Shown: positions 9,307 through 21,953 of the stretch, piece by piece | How positions within the stretch are numbered: the stretch's first letter is position 1 | Layout of the letters: each line of letters starts with the position of its first letter | From: Chromobacterium sinusclupearum | GTDB lineage: Bacteria > Pseudomonadota > Gammaproteobacteria > Burkholderiales > Chromobacteriaceae | DNA: 64,000 bases | Direction of reading: 5' to 3' | Assembly (NCBI RefSeq): GCF_002902845.1 | Contig: NZ_PPTF01000030.1 | Location: forward strand, 61,029 to 125,028 | Made by a program: the position numbers and the translations under genes | The notes under the pieces: model-generated | What the model saw: only the letters and a program-made list of their open reading frames with translations | What the model was told of the DNA's origin: nothing | The model's database searches: none

Positions 9307-10155
9307 TCATTCTTCTTGCAAGACCGCGAGAATATGGGCCTTTTGCTCATCGGAAACCGGCAGGACCGAGATCAGTTTTTCCTTGGCGACGCCTGGAATG
9401 TGCTGGGCGATATTGCCGATGTCGAAAGGCAGGGCGGGATTGTCCGGGTTTTGCATCAGATGCCGCGCGCAGTCGATGGCGATTTGCGCGATATGCGTGC
9501 GCGGCTTGTCTACTCCCCGGATAAGCTGGCTGATCATTTGCGGTAGTTGCCAGACATCCGCCAGTTGCAGGGTCAGTTGCCGGAACGTGAATCCCGCGGT
9601 GTTCAACTGGGCAAGGCCTGTTCTGCTGGCGCGCCCGGCTTCGAACTCCGCGATAGCCTCTATCGGCAATTCCGGCGCGAAATGCCAGAGCAGCAACTCG
9701 CCTGTTTCGGAAAGGAGCGTGGCCAGGGAAATTTCTTCGGGAGAGGTGTCTGAGCGGAAATTCGACCACGCCCGGGCGATGCCGGACGCCATGACGGCGG
9801 TTGAAACCGCGTTTCTCCAGCCTGGGTGATCCACTTCCACCACCGGGCTATGGGCGATCAGAGTATACAATTCATCGCTGCCCAGCTGGAGGATGGTCGC
9901 CAGCGGGGTGGTGGTTTCTTTGCCTAGCCGTCTGGAACGATGCCGTTCGGCCTCTATCAGTAATTTGAGGGCCAGATACGGATCGTCTTGCACCCTTTCG
10001 GCGAGTTCTTTGGGCGCGAATTCCGGCGCGTCCTGGCCTTGGGATTTCAGCGACTGGAAAAAATCACGGGTCGCGGAGAGCACAGGTATATCCCTGTCTT
10101 TCAGATAAGCCGCCCAATGTTCCATACCCCAGCTGCGCTGGTACCGACTCAACAT
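9307..10155 (-). CDS. HDOD-domain signalling protein
   Basis: This 282-residue protein resembles HDOD proteins, degenerate HD-domain relatives found in bacterial signalling. Characteristic pieces are DDPYLALKLLIEAERH, TPLATILQLGSDELYTLI, and a central helix-rich block with SLATLLSETGELLLWHFAPE. The region WQLPQMISQLIRGVDKP is the typical HDOD end. No canonical HD phosphohydrolase pair is evident, as expected. I place the start at 10155 because a GGAG box lies 9 bases before it. The frame extends to 10332, but that stretch is poorer in GC and looks non-coding. Partner and pathway unknown. Confidence 0.75.
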   Translation of the reverse strand: MLSRYQRSWGMEHWAAYLKDRDIPVLSATRDFFQSLKSQGQDAPEFAPKELAERVQDDPYLALKLLIEAERHRSRRLGKETTTPLATILQLGSDELYTLIAHSPVVEVDHPGWRNAVSTAVMASGIARAWSNFRSDTSPEEISLATLLSETGELLLWHFAPELPIEAIAEFEAGRASRTGLAQLNTAGFTFRQLTLQLADVWQLPQMISQLIRGVDKPRTHIAQIAIDCARHLMQNPDNPALPFDIGNIAQHIPGVAKEKLISVLPVSDEQKAHILAVLQEE

Positions 10156-10390
10156 GTTTATCCGCTCCGAAAACCGCCGCTTTCCGCTTTCTTGTACTGC
10201 TGGTGAATATTGTGGGTATTTCTGCGCCTGTTGCGACTCGGAAATTACCTTGCCCTTCTTTTCATGATAATTCAGTTCGCCGCACTTATGGGCGGAAACC
10301 TCCGTATATTGTGTCGAAGCGGTCATCGCCATGCTGTTTTCAGGTTTTGGAATCTGGCGTTTTTGGGGGCGATATATCCGTTGCCCGCGT

Positions 10391-10419
10391 AAAAAAACGA
10401 GGACAAAAGTCCTCGTTTG
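10391..10419 (-). terminator. Terminator of the leucine-catabolism operon
   Basis: On the minus strand a 10-bp stem (AAACGAGGAC / GTCCTCGTTT, loop TTTT) is followed by a T run, 21 bases past the aacS stop. It closes the operon that starts at liuA. Confidence 0.85.
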
Positions 10420-10439
10420 TTCAGACCGATTTGAAAGGC

Positions 10440-12401
<1,962 letters not shown>

Positions 12402-12463
12402 GGTTTCTCCTGTGGCGCGGCCCGTCATTATTGATTTTGAGGTGGATGGGCGTGCCGGTTTGT

Positions 12464-13357
12464 TCAGCCCTGGCGGCCGAGCGCGTGCGCCAGCTTGGAG
12501 GCGGGGGCTTTGCCCAGCGCGTCGGCAATATACCAGGCAGCGTTCACCAGTTTAGTCAGATCGATGCCAGTGTGGTAGCCCTCGCCATGCAGCAGGTAAA
12601 CCACGTCTTCCGTCGCGACGTTGCCGGAAGCGCCTTTGGCGTAGGGGCAGCCGCCCAGGCCGGCGACGGAGGCGTCGAATACCCGCAGGCCTGAGTCCAG
12701 CGCCGCGCGGATATTCGCGATGGCCATGCCATAGGTGTCGTGGAAATGGCCGGCCAGCTGTTTGGCCGGCAAGGCGTCGAGCACCGCGTCCAGCATCTCG
12801 CGCACCGAGGCCGGCGTGCCCACGCCTATGGTATCGCCCAGCGAAATCTCATAGCAGCCCAGATCGGACAGGGCCTTGGCCACGTCCGCCACTTTTTGCG
12901 GCGCGATCTTGCCTTCATACGGGCAACCCACCACGCAGGAAACATAACCGCGCACCTTGATGCCGGCGTCCAGCGCGCGCCGCGTCACGCTTTCAAAGCG
13001 CTGCAGGCTTTCTGCGATGCTGGCGTTGATGTTTTTCTGGCTGAAGCTCTCGCTGGCGGCGCCGAATACGGCGATTTCCCTGACGCCGGCTTCCAGCGCC
13101 GCGTCCAGGCCCTTGTCGTTGGGCACCAGCACCGGGTAGGCGATGGGGCCGTCCAAGTCCAGTCCGGCCAGCACTTCGGCGCTGCCGGCCATTTGCGGCA
13201 CCCACTTGGGCGACACGAAGGCGCCGGCCTCTATGCTGAGCAGGCCGCTGTCCGCCAGGCGGCGGATCAGTTTCAGCTTGACGGCGGTGTCCAGCGGCTG
13301 CTTTTCGTTCTGCAGCCCATCGCGAGGCCCGACTTCAACGATTTTGACGCTTTGCAT
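12464..13357 (-). CDS. mvaB: Hydroxymethylglutaryl-CoA lyase
   Basis: This 297-residue protein cleaves 3-hydroxy-3-methylglutaryl-CoA to acetoacetate and acetyl-CoA, the last step specific to leucine breakdown. The N-terminus VEVGPRDGLQNEKQ, the metal-binding HFHDTYGMA, and the signature GLGGCPYAKGASGN around the catalytic cysteine C237 identify it. An AAGGA site precedes the ATG. It lies 9 bases after the GyrI-like gene and before aacS. In Pseudomonas the same role belongs to liuE. Confidence 0.95.
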   Translation of the reverse strand: MQSVKIVEVGPRDGLQNEKQPLDTAVKLKLIRRLADSGLLSIEAGAFVSPKWVPQMAGSAEVLAGLDLDGPIAYPVLVPNDKGLDAALEAGVREIAVFGAASESFSQKNINASIAESLQRFESVTRRALDAGIKVRGYVSCVVGCPYEGKIAPQKVADVAKALSDLGCYEISLGDTIGVGTPASVREMLDAVLDALPAKQLAGHFHDTYGMAIANIRAALDSGLRVFDASVAGLGGCPYAKGASGNVATEDVVYLLHGEGYHTGIDLTKLVNAAWYIADALGKAPASKLAHALGRQG

Positions 13358-13366
13358 GGTTTTCCT

Positions 13367-13894
13367 TCAGCATTTGGGCTGGATGGGGATGTAGATGTCC
13401 ATCTGCAGTTGCGGCTGGCCCGGCGCGCAGCGACCGTCGTAGCGCTCAAAAGCGTCCCGGGGAGCGTGCTCCCACTCTGCCGATTCGGGCAGCCATTGCT
13501 GATGGATATGCTGCCAGGTCTGGGCGATGGCCGCGCCGAACGCCGCGGCGCTTTCCACGGGCGGCGTGGCGAACACCGCATATTTTCCGGCGGGGATGGC
13601 GCGGCGTTCGCATCCGTCCGGCGCGCGTGACGCGCGGTCTTCCATGGCGATCATGTAGCGGAAACCGGTCTGGGAGGGGGCAAAATCGTACACCACGCCG
13701 TATTCCGCTGCGTGCGGCCGCCCGAGCGCAGCCAATAGCGGTTGGCGCAGCCGTTCGGCGTAGTCGTTCCAAAAGGCGGGGATCTGCCGCAGATTGTCGC
13801 CACTTTGCAAGCTGACTGGCCGGCTGTAGCCGGCCAGCTCCAGTCCGGGATGGTTGATGATCAGCGGCTCCATGTCGTTAATATTGGCCGGCAT
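13367..13894 (-). CDS. GyrI-like / AraC effector-binding-domain protein
   Basis: This 175-residue protein has no DNA-binding domain. Its order of segments (PGLELAGYSRPVSLQ, YGVVYDFAPSQTGFRYMIAMED, IPAGKYAVFATPP, QTWQHIHQQWLPES, DAFERYDGR, MDIYIPIQPKC) is the pattern of stand-alone GyrI-like domains, which bind small molecules. Its place inside the leucine operon is unusual and suggests it binds or hydrolyses a pathway intermediate, but this is inference. An AAGGAG site precedes the chosen ATG; another ATG lies seven codons later. It is 14 bases after the TPR gene and 9 before mvaB. Confidence 0.7.
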   Translation of the reverse strand: MPANINDMEPLIINHPGLELAGYSRPVSLQSGDNLRQIPAFWNDYAERLRQPLLAALGRPHAAEYGVVYDFAPSQTGFRYMIAMEDRASRAPDGCERRAIPAGKYAVFATPPVESAAAFGAAIAQTWQHIHQQWLPESAEWEHAPRDAFERYDGRCAPGQPQLQMDIYIPIQPKC

Positions 13895-13908
13895 CCTGCT
13901 GCTTCTCC

Positions 13909-14391
13909 TTACCAGGTTTTATCGAGGTCTTGCGCGTAGAAACGCATGGCTTGTTCATAGCGGCGGATGTCTTCGTCGCCGCTGGTCTGAGCGAGCAGTT
14001 TCAGCAAGGACTCCACCGCCAGCTTGCTTTTGCCAAGGTTGTATCTGACCATCGCCAGGAAGGTTTGCAGCGCCTTGTCCTCGGGAAAGTGATGCAGTCC
14101 TTCCAGCAGGGCCTGCTCGGCCTCGCGGTACTGGCCCAGCGCGCGGTAGCTGCTGCCCAGTCCCAGCCAGGCGCTGGCGGCGTCGTGGCCGCTGAGGCCC
14201 AGCTCCAGCGCCTGCAGATAATGCGGGATGGCGGCGGCTTCTTCGCCGCGTCCATCGTGCAGGCTGGCGGCCAGATAATGCAGATCGGCATGCTGCGGTT
14301 GCTGGCGCAGCAGCTCCTGAGCCTGTTGCAGCGCTTGCTCCGGCTGGCCGTTGTGCTGCAGTTTGCGGATGTTTTCCAAGGCGATGTGCAT
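13909..14391 (-). CDS. Small TPR-repeat protein
   Basis: This 160-residue protein consists of about three to four tetratricopeptide repeats: RKLQHNGQPEQALQQAQELL, ADLHYLAASLHDGRGEEAAAIPHY, SAWLGLGSSYRALGQYREAEQAL and TFLAMVRYNLGKSKLAVESL. No signal peptide or enzyme domain is present, so it is probably a cytoplasmic scaffold. The ATG at 14391 follows an AGGA box. The frame is open to 14457, inside the 3' end of liuD, but that start lacks support. It lies 31 bases behind liuD and is part of the leucine operon; its role there is unknown. Confidence 0.75.
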   Translation of the reverse strand: MHIALENIRKLQHNGQPEQALQQAQELLRQQPQHADLHYLAASLHDGRGEEAAAIPHYLQALELGLSGHDAASAWLGLGSSYRALGQYREAEQALLEGLHHFPEDKALQTFLAMVRYNLGKSKLAVESLLKLLAQTSGDEDIRRYEQAMRFYAQDLDKTW

Positions 14392-14422
14392 AGCGCGTCC
14401 TTTTGCTGGTTTTATGACTTGG

Positions 14423-16378
<1,956 letters not shown>

Positions 16379-16466
16379 GGCGGTCTCCTGCGGCGAAACC
16401 GCCCCGGCGCTGGCGCGCCGGCAGACGATTTTGCTTCGCAGCTGCGCAGCCTTGCGGCTGCTGGTC

Positions 16467-16499
16467 GCCGCGGTTGGCGACCAGGATTTTATTGAACAT
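16467..16499 (-). pseudogene. Duplicated 5' fragment of a liuD-like biotin carboxylase gene
   Basis: The minus strand reads MFNKILVANRGD, which repeats the first codons of liuD (MFNKILIANRGE), with five base differences in 33. It sits 121 bases upstream of the real start. After the match the frame diverges into unrelated residues and reaches a stop soon after the true liuD start. It is too short to be a gene; I read it as a remnant of a duplication or of a replaced paralogue. Confidence 0.6.
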
Positions 16500-16518
16500 G
16501 ATTTTCAACCTGGTTTTT

Positions 16519-16612
16519 GCCACGAAAACCACGAAACGACACGGACGATCTGCAGCTGCCTGTGGGACGGGTCGGTGTGCCATTTTTTGTGTTCTTTCGT
16601 GGATTTCGTGGC
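16519..16612. repeat. CACGAA inverted-repeat element, copy 1 (liuC-liuD spacer)
   Basis: The left arm GCCACGAAAACCACGAAA and the right arm TTTCGTGGATTTCGTGGC can pair over about 18 bp, enclosing roughly 58 bases. The same arms occur at 17423-17503 and 19507-19605, always in spacers of this operon. The transcript would form a long stem. Confidence 0.75.
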
Positions 16613-16619
16613 TAAAAGT

Positions 16620-17405
16620 TCATAGCCAGTTAGGTGGGCGTTTCTCGAAGAACGACGCCAGCCCCTCGCGGGCTTCGTCGCCGGCACGGATGGCGGCGAT
16701 GCGGCCGGCCGTGCGTTCCAGCAGCTGGTCGTCCCACGGCGAGCCTTCGCGCAGTTCGGCCAGCAGCAGCTTGGCTTCGCGCAGCGCGCCGGGCGCGCCC
16801 TTGGCCAGTTCTTCGGCGATTTCGGCCACGCGCGCGTCCAGCAGCTCGTCGCTGACCAGCTCGTGGATCAGGCCCAGCTTCAGCGCGGTGCCGGCGGTGA
16901 TGCGCTCGGCCGACAGGAAGTAGCGGCGCGCCTGGCGCGGGCCGATGGCGTCGGCGACGTAGGGGCCGATGGTGGCCGGTATCAGACCCAGCCGCACTTC
17001 GGTCAGCGCGAACTTGGCTGCATCGGTGGCGATGGCGATGTCGCAGACCGCCGCCAGGCCGGTGCCCCCGGCCATGGCCGCGCCATGGATGCGGGCGATC
17101 ACCGGCTTGGCGCTGCGGTAGATGGCCTTCAGCATGGCCGCCAGCTTTTGCGCATCGGCCAGGTTTTCGGCCTCGCTGTAGCCGGCGGCGCGGCGCATCC
17201 AGTCCAGGTCGGCCCCGGCGCAGAAGCTCTTGCCGCGGCCGGCCAGCACGATCACGCGCACGGCCTCGTCGCGATTCAGCTTGCGTATCGCCTCGGTCAG
17301 TTCTGCGATCAGCACTTCGTTCAGCGCATTGTGCAGTTCCGGACGGTTCATCCAGATGGTGGCAACCTTGCCGGTGTGTTCGATTTGCAGCGTGGTGTAG
17401 CTCAT
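16620..17405 (-). CDS. liuC: Methylglutaconyl-CoA hydratase (enoyl-CoA hydratase family)
   Basis: This 261-residue crotonase-family protein is expected to hydrate 3-methylglutaconyl-CoA to HMG-CoA. Family features are the oxyanion-hole segments GRGKSFCAGADLDWM and IHGAAMAGGTGLAAVCDIAIA, and the helix ALTEVRLGLIPATIGPYV. The specific role is assigned from position between the two methylcrotonyl-CoA carboxylase genes, where liuC is usually found; the family alone does not fix the substrate. CACGAA elements lie on both sides of the gene. Confidence 0.88.
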   Translation of the reverse strand: MSYTTLQIEHTGKVATIWMNRPELHNALNEVLIAELTEAIRKLNRDEAVRVIVLAGRGKSFCAGADLDWMRRAAGYSEAENLADAQKLAAMLKAIYRSAKPVIARIHGAAMAGGTGLAAVCDIAIATDAAKFALTEVRLGLIPATIGPYVADAIGPRQARRYFLSAERITAGTALKLGLIHELVSDELLDARVAEIAEELAKGAPGALREAKLLLAELREGSPWDDQLLERTAGRIAAIRAGDEAREGLASFFEKRPPNWL

Positions 17406-17422
17406 CGGAAAACCTCATATCG

Positions 17423-17503
17423 GCCACGAAAACCACGAATGACACGAAAATGGGCCTGACGATTCTGGAGGTTATTTTCGTGTGGTTTTGTGGATTTCGT
17501 GGC
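17423..17503. repeat. CACGAA inverted-repeat element, copy 2 (liuB-liuC spacer)
   Basis: The left arm starts GCCACGAAAACCACGAA and the right arm ends GTGGATTTCGTGGC. Arms and layout match the copies at 16519 and 19507, while the 40-odd bases between them differ. It fills most of the 108-base spacer. Confidence 0.75.
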
Positions 17504-17513
17504 TACTGTCCTA

Positions 17514-19112
17514 TTACATGCGGAACACGCCGAAGCGGGTGGGTTCGATCGGCGCGGACAGCGCGGCGTCCAGCGCCAGCGCCAGCACGTCGCGGGTCTG
17601 GGCCGGGTCGATCACGCCGTCGTCCCACAAGCGGGCGCTGGCGTAGTAGGGGTGGCCCTGCTCTTCGTACTGCTGGCGCACTGGCGCTTTCAGCGCTTCC
17701 TCTTGTTCTGGCGTGAAGGCGTCGCCCAGCTGTTCCTTCTTCACCTGGGCCAGCACGCCGGCGGCTTGTTCGCCGCCCATCACCGAGATGCGGCTGTTCG
17801 GCCACATCCAAAGGAAACGCGGCGAGTAGGCGCGGCCGCACATGCCGTAGTTGCCGGCGCCGAAGCTGCCGCCTATCAGCACGGTGAACTTGGGCACCTT
17901 GGCGCAGGCCACAGCGGTTACCAGCTTGGCGCCGTCCTTGGCGATGCCGCCGTTCTCGTACTTCTTGCCCACCATGAAGCCGGTGATGTTCTGCAGGAAG
18001 ATCAGCGGGATGCCGCGCTGGCAGCACAGCTCGACGAAGTGCGCGCCCTTGAGTGCGGACTCGGAGAACAAGATGCCGTTATTGGCGAGGATGCCGACGC
18101 GGTACCCATTTAAACGGGCGTAGCCCGTTATTAGAGTATTTCCGTAGTTCTGCTTGAATTCGTCGAAGTCCGAATCGTCCACCAGCCGGGCGATAATCTC
18201 GCGCACGTCGAACGGCTTTTTCGGATCGGCCGGGATCACGCCGTAGATTTCCTCCGCTGCGTAGCGCGGCGGCTTGGGCTCGGCGCGGTCCAGTTCGCCT
18301 TGTTTCTTCCAGTTCAGGTCCGACACGATGCGGCGGGCGATGGCCAGCGCATGGGCGTCGTTTTGGGCCAGGTGATCGGCGACGCCGGAAACTTTGGTAT
18401 GCACATCGCCGCCGCCCAGTTCTTCGGCGCTGACCACCTCGCCGGTGGCGGCCTTTACCAGCGGCGGGCCGCCCAGAAAGATGGTGCCCTGTTCCTTGAC
18501 GATGACGGTTTCGTCAGACATCGCCGGCACGTAGGCGCCGCCGGCGGTGCAGCTGCCCATCACTACGGCGATCTGCGGAATGCCGGCGGCGGACAGATTG
18601 GCCTGGTTGTAGAAGATGCGGCCGAAGTGTTCCTTGTCCGGGAACACCTCGTCCTGCAGCGGCAGGAAGGCGCCGCCGGAGTCCACCAGGTAGACGCAGG
18701 GCAGGCGGTTGTCGCGGGCGATTTCCTGCGCGCGCAGATGCTTCTTCACCGTCATCGGGTAATAGGTGCCGCCCTTGACGGTGGCGTCATTGGCGATGAT
18801 CAGGCAGTCGACGCCGGAAATGCGGCCGATGCCGGCTATCATGCCCGCGCCGGGCGCGTCGCCGCCGTACATGCCGTAAGCGGCCAGCTGAGACAGCTCC
18901 AGAAACGGCGCGCCGGGATCGAGCAACAGGTCGATGCGCTCGCGCGGCAGCAGCTTGCCGCGCGCGGTGTGCTTGGCGCGGGCTTTTTCGCCGCCGCCCA
19001 AGGCCGCTTGGGCGACTTTCTGTTTCAGATCGTCGACCAGCGCGCGCATCTTGTCGGCGTTGGCGACGAAGTCCGCGGCGCGCGGCGACAGCTTGGATTC
19101 GAGAATGGGCAT
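17514..19112 (-). CDS. liuB: 3-methylcrotonyl-CoA carboxylase, beta (carboxyltransferase) subunit
   Basis: This 532-residue protein has the usual length and is the carboxyltransferase partner of LiuD. Family segments are [61 protein letters not shown], and [19 protein letters not shown] near the acyl-CoA site. At 18096-18152, in the conserved segment [16 protein letters not shown], codon use shifts to rare codons (GGA, AAT, ACT, CTA, ATA, TTA) and a 17-base palindrome occurs. The start at 19112 follows an AAGG box and lies 14 bases behind the NTF2-like gene. Confidence 0.95.
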   Translation of the reverse strand: MPILESKLSPRAADFVANADKMRALVDDLKQKVAQAALGGGEKARAKHTARGKLLPRERIDLLLDPGAPFLELSQLAAYGMYGGDAPGAGMIAGIGRISGVDCLIIANDATVKGGTYYPMTVKKHLRAQEIARDNRLPCVYLVDSGGAFLPLQDEVFPDKEHFGRIFYNQANLSAAGIPQIAVVMGSCTAGGAYVPAMSDETVIVKEQGTIFLGGPPLVKAATGEVVSAEELGGGDVHTKVSGVADHLAQNDAHALAIARRIVSDLNWKKQGELDRAEPKPPRYAAEEIYGVIPADPKKPFDVREIIARLVDDSDFDEFKQNYGNTLITGYARLNGYRVGILANNGILFSESALKGAHFVELCCQRGIPLIFLQNITGFMVGKKYENGGIAKDGAKLVTAVACAKVPKFTVLIGGSFGAGNYGMCGRAYSPRFLWMWPNSRISVMGGEQAAGVLAQVKKEQLGDAFTPEQEEALKAPVRQQYEEQGHPYYASARLWDDGVIDPAQTRDVLALALDAALSAPIEPTRFGVFRM

Positions 19113-19126
19113 GTTCTTTTACCTTG

Positions 19127-19489
19127 TCATTCGGCGTCGACAAACCACACGGCTGCAATCAGGCCATCGGCGTTGACATCGTAGATGGCGACCGCGCGCA
19201 GGTGGTTCTCGCCGTCCAGCGTCACGTCCTCGTGGTCGATGACGCGGCAGCCTTGCACGATGCGGTGCAGCAGCGCGGCGTGCAGCCGGGGCAGATGGAA
19301 GCGCTTGCTGGCGTAGTGGTCGGCCAGCGCCGCGCGGCCGGAGAGGCTCAGCGTCATGGACGGCAGGCGATAGACCTTGACGTCCTCGGCGTAGCAGGCG
19401 GCGAAGGCGGCCAGGTCACGGGCGTTGTAGGCGTCCAGCTGGGCCTGGACGATGCGTTCGGCGGCGTTGTCGGAAGAAAGCACAGGCAT
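19127..19489 (-). CDS. NTF2-like / SnoaL-like protein
   Basis: This 120-residue protein has the layout of the NTF2-like cone fold: an N-terminal helix with VQAQLDAYNARDLAAFAACYAEDVKVYRL, then ALADHYASKRF and a final strand DVNADGLIAAVWFVDAE. Members include isomerases, hydrolases and binding proteins; nothing seen specifies which. It lies between liuA and liuB, translated from an AGAGG site, and probably acts on or near an isovaleryl- or methylcrotonyl-CoA intermediate. That role is inferred from context only. Confidence 0.75.
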   Translation of the reverse strand: MPVLSSDNAAERIVQAQLDAYNARDLAAFAACYAEDVKVYRLPSMTLSLSGRAALADHYASKRFHLPRLHAALLHRIVQGCRVIDHEDVTLDGENHLRAVAIYDVNADGLIAAVWFVDAE

Positions 19490-19506
19490 TTTTAAACCTC
19501 TGTTTT

Positions 19507-19605
19507 GCCACGAATCCCACGAAAAACACGAAAACGACGCTGTCGATAGATGGAAAGCGGAGGATGCTCGTTTTTCTTTTCGTGTTCTTTGGTGGGTTTC
19601 GTGGC
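19507..19605. repeat. CACGAA inverted-repeat element, copy 3 (spacer after liuA)
   Basis: The left arm GCCACGAATCCCACGAAA and the right arm TTTGGTGGGTTTCGTGGC pair with a few mismatches, some compensated (CCCAC with GTGGG). The enclosed sequence differs from the other two copies. Confidence 0.75.
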
Positions 19606-19619
19606 TGTTTTATAAGGTT

Positions 19620-20789
19620 TTATCGGGTCTCAGCCATCAACTCGCGGCCGATGAGCCAGCGGCGGATCTCGCTGGTGCCGGCGCCGATCTCGTACAGTTT
19701 GGCGTCGCGCAGCAGGCGGCCGGTGGCGTATTCGTTAATGTAGCCGTTGCCGCCCAGGCACTGGATGGCGTCCAGCGCCAGCTGGGTGGCGTTCTCGGCG
19801 GCGTAGAGGATGGCGCCGGCGGCGTCCTTGCGCGTCTGGCGGCCAGTCTCGCCGCGGTCCAGCGCCTGGCCCACGGCGTAGACGTAGGCTCGGCTGGCGG
19901 ACAGCTTGACGTACATGTCGGCCAGCTTGCCCTGCATCAGCTGGAAGTCGCCTATCGGCTGGCCGAACTGGGTGCGGTCGTTCAGGTAGGGCACCACGAT
20001 GTCCAGGCTGGCCTGCATGATGCCCAGCGGGCCGGCTGCCAGCACCGAACGCTCGTAGTCCAGGCCGCTCATCAGCACTTTCACGCCATTACCTTCGCCG
20101 CCCAGCACGTTTTCGTCCGGCACAAAACAGTTGTCGAAGAAGATGGGGTAGGTGTTGGAGCCGCGCATGCCCAGCTTGTCCAGCTTGCTGCCGTGGCTGA
20201 AGCCGCTAAAGCTCTTTTCGATGATGAAGGCGGTGATGCCCTTGGGGCCGGCGTTGACGTCGGTCTTGGCGTAGACCACCAGGGTGTCGGCGTCGCCGCC
20301 ATTGGTGATCCACATCTTGCTGCCGTTCAGCAGGTAGCCGCCGTCGGTCTTGTCGGCCTTCAGCTTCATGCTGACCACGTCGGAGCCGGCATTTGGTTCG
20401 GACATCGCCAGCGCGCCGACATGTTCGCCGGAGACCAGCTTGGGCAGATACTTGGCGCGCTGCGCGTCGTTGCCGTTTTTGTAGATCTGGTTGACGCACA
20501 GATTGGAGTGCGCGCCGTAAGACAGGCCCACCGAGGCGCTGGCGCGGCTGATCTCTTCCATCGCGATCATGTGGGCGAGATAGCCCATGTCCACGCCGCC
20601 GTACTGCTCGCTTACGGTGATGCCCAAGAGGCCCAGCTCGCCGAACTTTCGCCACAGATCGGCCGGGAACAGATTGTCCTGGTCGATGGCGGCGGCGCGC
20701 GGGGCGATTTCGCGCTCGGCGAAGTCGCGCACCGATTCGCGCAGGAGGTCGTAAGTCTCGCCGAAGGCGAAGCGCAGGCTGCTGTACAT
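19620..20789 (-). CDS. liuA: Isovaleryl-CoA dehydrogenase
   Basis: This 389-residue FAD-dependent acyl-CoA dehydrogenase oxidises isovaleryl-CoA to 3-methylcrotonyl-CoA, the first CoA-level step of leucine breakdown. Typical segments are [35 protein letters not shown], the [17 protein letters not shown] helix and [21 protein letters not shown]. The start follows a GAGGAG site. It is the first gene of the leucine operon, with the LiuR-like operator about 60 bases upstream. The substrate is assigned from operon context and close similarity to the IVD subgroup. Confidence 0.94.
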   Translation of the reverse strand: MYSSLRFAFGETYDLLRESVRDFAEREIAPRAAAIDQDNLFPADLWRKFGELGLLGITVSEQYGGVDMGYLAHMIAMEEISRASASVGLSYGAHSNLCVNQIYKNGNDAQRAKYLPKLVSGEHVGALAMSEPNAGSDVVSMKLKADKTDGGYLLNGSKMWITNGGDADTLVVYAKTDVNAGPKGITAFIIEKSFSGFSHGSKLDKLGMRGSNTYPIFFDNCFVPDENVLGGEGNGVKVLMSGLDYERSVLAAGPLGIMQASLDIVVPYLNDRTQFGQPIGDFQLMQGKLADMYVKLSASRAYVYAVGQALDRGETGRQTRKDAAGAILYAAENATQLALDAIQCLGGNGYINEYATGRLLRDAKLYEIGAGTSEIRRWLIGRELMAETR

Positions 20790-20847
20790 GGGGTTTCTCC
20801 TCGTTTGTGCGTGCGGCGCGGCTGGCGGCGCCTGATGAACACATCAT

Positions 20848-20872
20848 CGCTTACGTTTACGTAAGCGTCAAT
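20848..20872. promoter_or_regulatory. LiuR-type operator upstream of liuA
   Basis: The near-perfect palindrome CGCTTACGTTTACGTAAGCG is followed by TCAAT, 59 bases before the liuA start. The 25-base site matches the one at 33253-33277 at 21 positions. It resembles the published MerR-type LiuR motif as I remember it (ACGTTTACGTAAACG core). Confidence 0.8.
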
Positions 20873-20911
20873 ATGTCGATATGATGGCCGCCGCAAAGGG
20901 CGGCCGGGCGC

Positions 20912-21382
20912 TTATTCGCGGTTGACTACGTGGCGCAGGCAGCGGTCTTCGCTGATCAGCATGTCTTTCATGGGCAGCGGTAGGATGCGCAGCTTGCTGA
21001 GCTGCTCGCGGCTGAACCAGTCGAATTCCAGACGCGAGCCGCCGTCTTCGATAAGGAAGGGCGCGGCGCGGTTAGGCAGCGCGGAGTCGGCGGCCAGATA
21101 GGTCTGGAAATACAGGCCCAGCTCATGGTTGCGCTTGCCGCCCGTGGTGAAGAAGTTTTCTATCAGCATGACCATCTCGCCGCAATGCATGGTTTCGCCA
21201 AGCTCCTCCAGCATTTCCCGTTCCACCGTTTTGGGTGCTTCCTCATCAGGTTCAACGCGGCCGCCGGGCAAGGTCCAGAAGTCGTCGCAGATCAGGCGGT
21301 GCAGCAGCACCTTGCCTTCATGCTCGATGATGGCGGCGGCGCGCAGATTGAAACGGGTGCCGGCTATGTCGACGCTGATCAT
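20912..21382 (-). CDS. Nudix hydrolase
   Basis: This 156-residue protein has a complete Nudix box (G41 to about residue 63: [20 protein letters not shown] followed by LGE), so it should cleave a nucleoside diphosphate linked to another group using Mg ions. The sequence FWTLPGG before the box is typical of MutT-like proteins. Substrate unknown. The ATG at 21382 follows AAGGAG; the frame extends upstream to 21457 without a site. It is divergent from the YaiI-family gene, and a GGCCGCC/GGCGGCC hairpin lies just past its stop. Confidence 0.85.
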   Translation of the reverse strand: MISVDIAGTRFNLRAAAIIEHEGKVLLHRLICDDFWTLPGGRVEPDEEAPKTVEREMLEELGETMHCGEMVMLIENFFTTGGKRNHELGLYFQTYLAADSALPNRAAPFLIEDGGSRLEFDWFSREQLSKLRILPLPMKDMLISEDRCLRHVVNRE

Positions 21383-21487
21383 GCGATATCTCCTTGGCAT
21401 TTTGGGCGGGCGCGCAGCATAGCGCTTTCTCCCGTCATGGACAAGGGCGGGTATCATGGCCGGCTATTGATAGAGAAAGAAACCACC

Positions 21488-21937
21488 ATGACGATCTGGG
21501 TAGACGCCGACGCCTGTCCCAAGGTGATACGGGAAGTGCTGTTCCGCGCGGCGCAGCGCACCGGCGTGGAGCTGGTCTTGGTCGCCAACCAGCTGCTGAC
21601 GGTGCCGAAGGCGCCGAATATCCGCGCGCTGCAAGTGCCCAAGGGCTTCGACGTGGCCGACAACGAAATCGCCCGCCGCATAGAGCCGACGGATCTGCTG
21701 ATCACCGGCGACATCCCGCTGGCGTCCGAGGCGCTGGCCAAAGGCGCGCAGGCGCTGAACTGGCGCGGGGATGCGTTTTCCAAGGAAACCATCGCCGCGC
21801 AGCTGACGATGCGCGACTTCATGGACAATCTGCGCGCCAGCGGCATCCAGACCGAAGGCCCGCCGCCGTTGAGCCAGGCGGATCGCCAGGCCTTTGCCCG
21901 GCAGCTGGATATCTGGCTGGCCAAGCGCAAAATTTAA
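21488..21937 (+). CDS. yaiI: YaiI/YqxD (UPF0178) family protein
   Basis: This 149-residue protein matches the UPF0178 family throughout. It opens [22 protein letters not shown], with an acidic DAD cluster at 6-8, and contains [24 protein letters not shown] and a late [11 protein letters not shown]. The acidic residues resemble a PIN/NYN-like nuclease site, but no activity is established for the family. It is divergent from the Nudix gene. Confidence 0.9.
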   Translation: MTIWVDADACPKVIREVLFRAAQRTGVELVLVANQLLTVPKAPNIRALQVPKGFDVADNEIARRIEPTDLLITGDIPLASEALAKGAQALNWRGDAFSKETIAAQLTMRDFMDNLRASGIQTEGPPPLSQADRQAFARQLDIWLAKRKI

Positions 21938-21953
21938 GAAAAGCCTGTTTTTC

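Noticed and set aside
10156..10332. N-terminal extension of the HDOD protein
   Set aside because: The frame is open, but composition is lower in GC, residues look unlike the family, and a good ribosome-binding site precedes the inner ATG at 10155.
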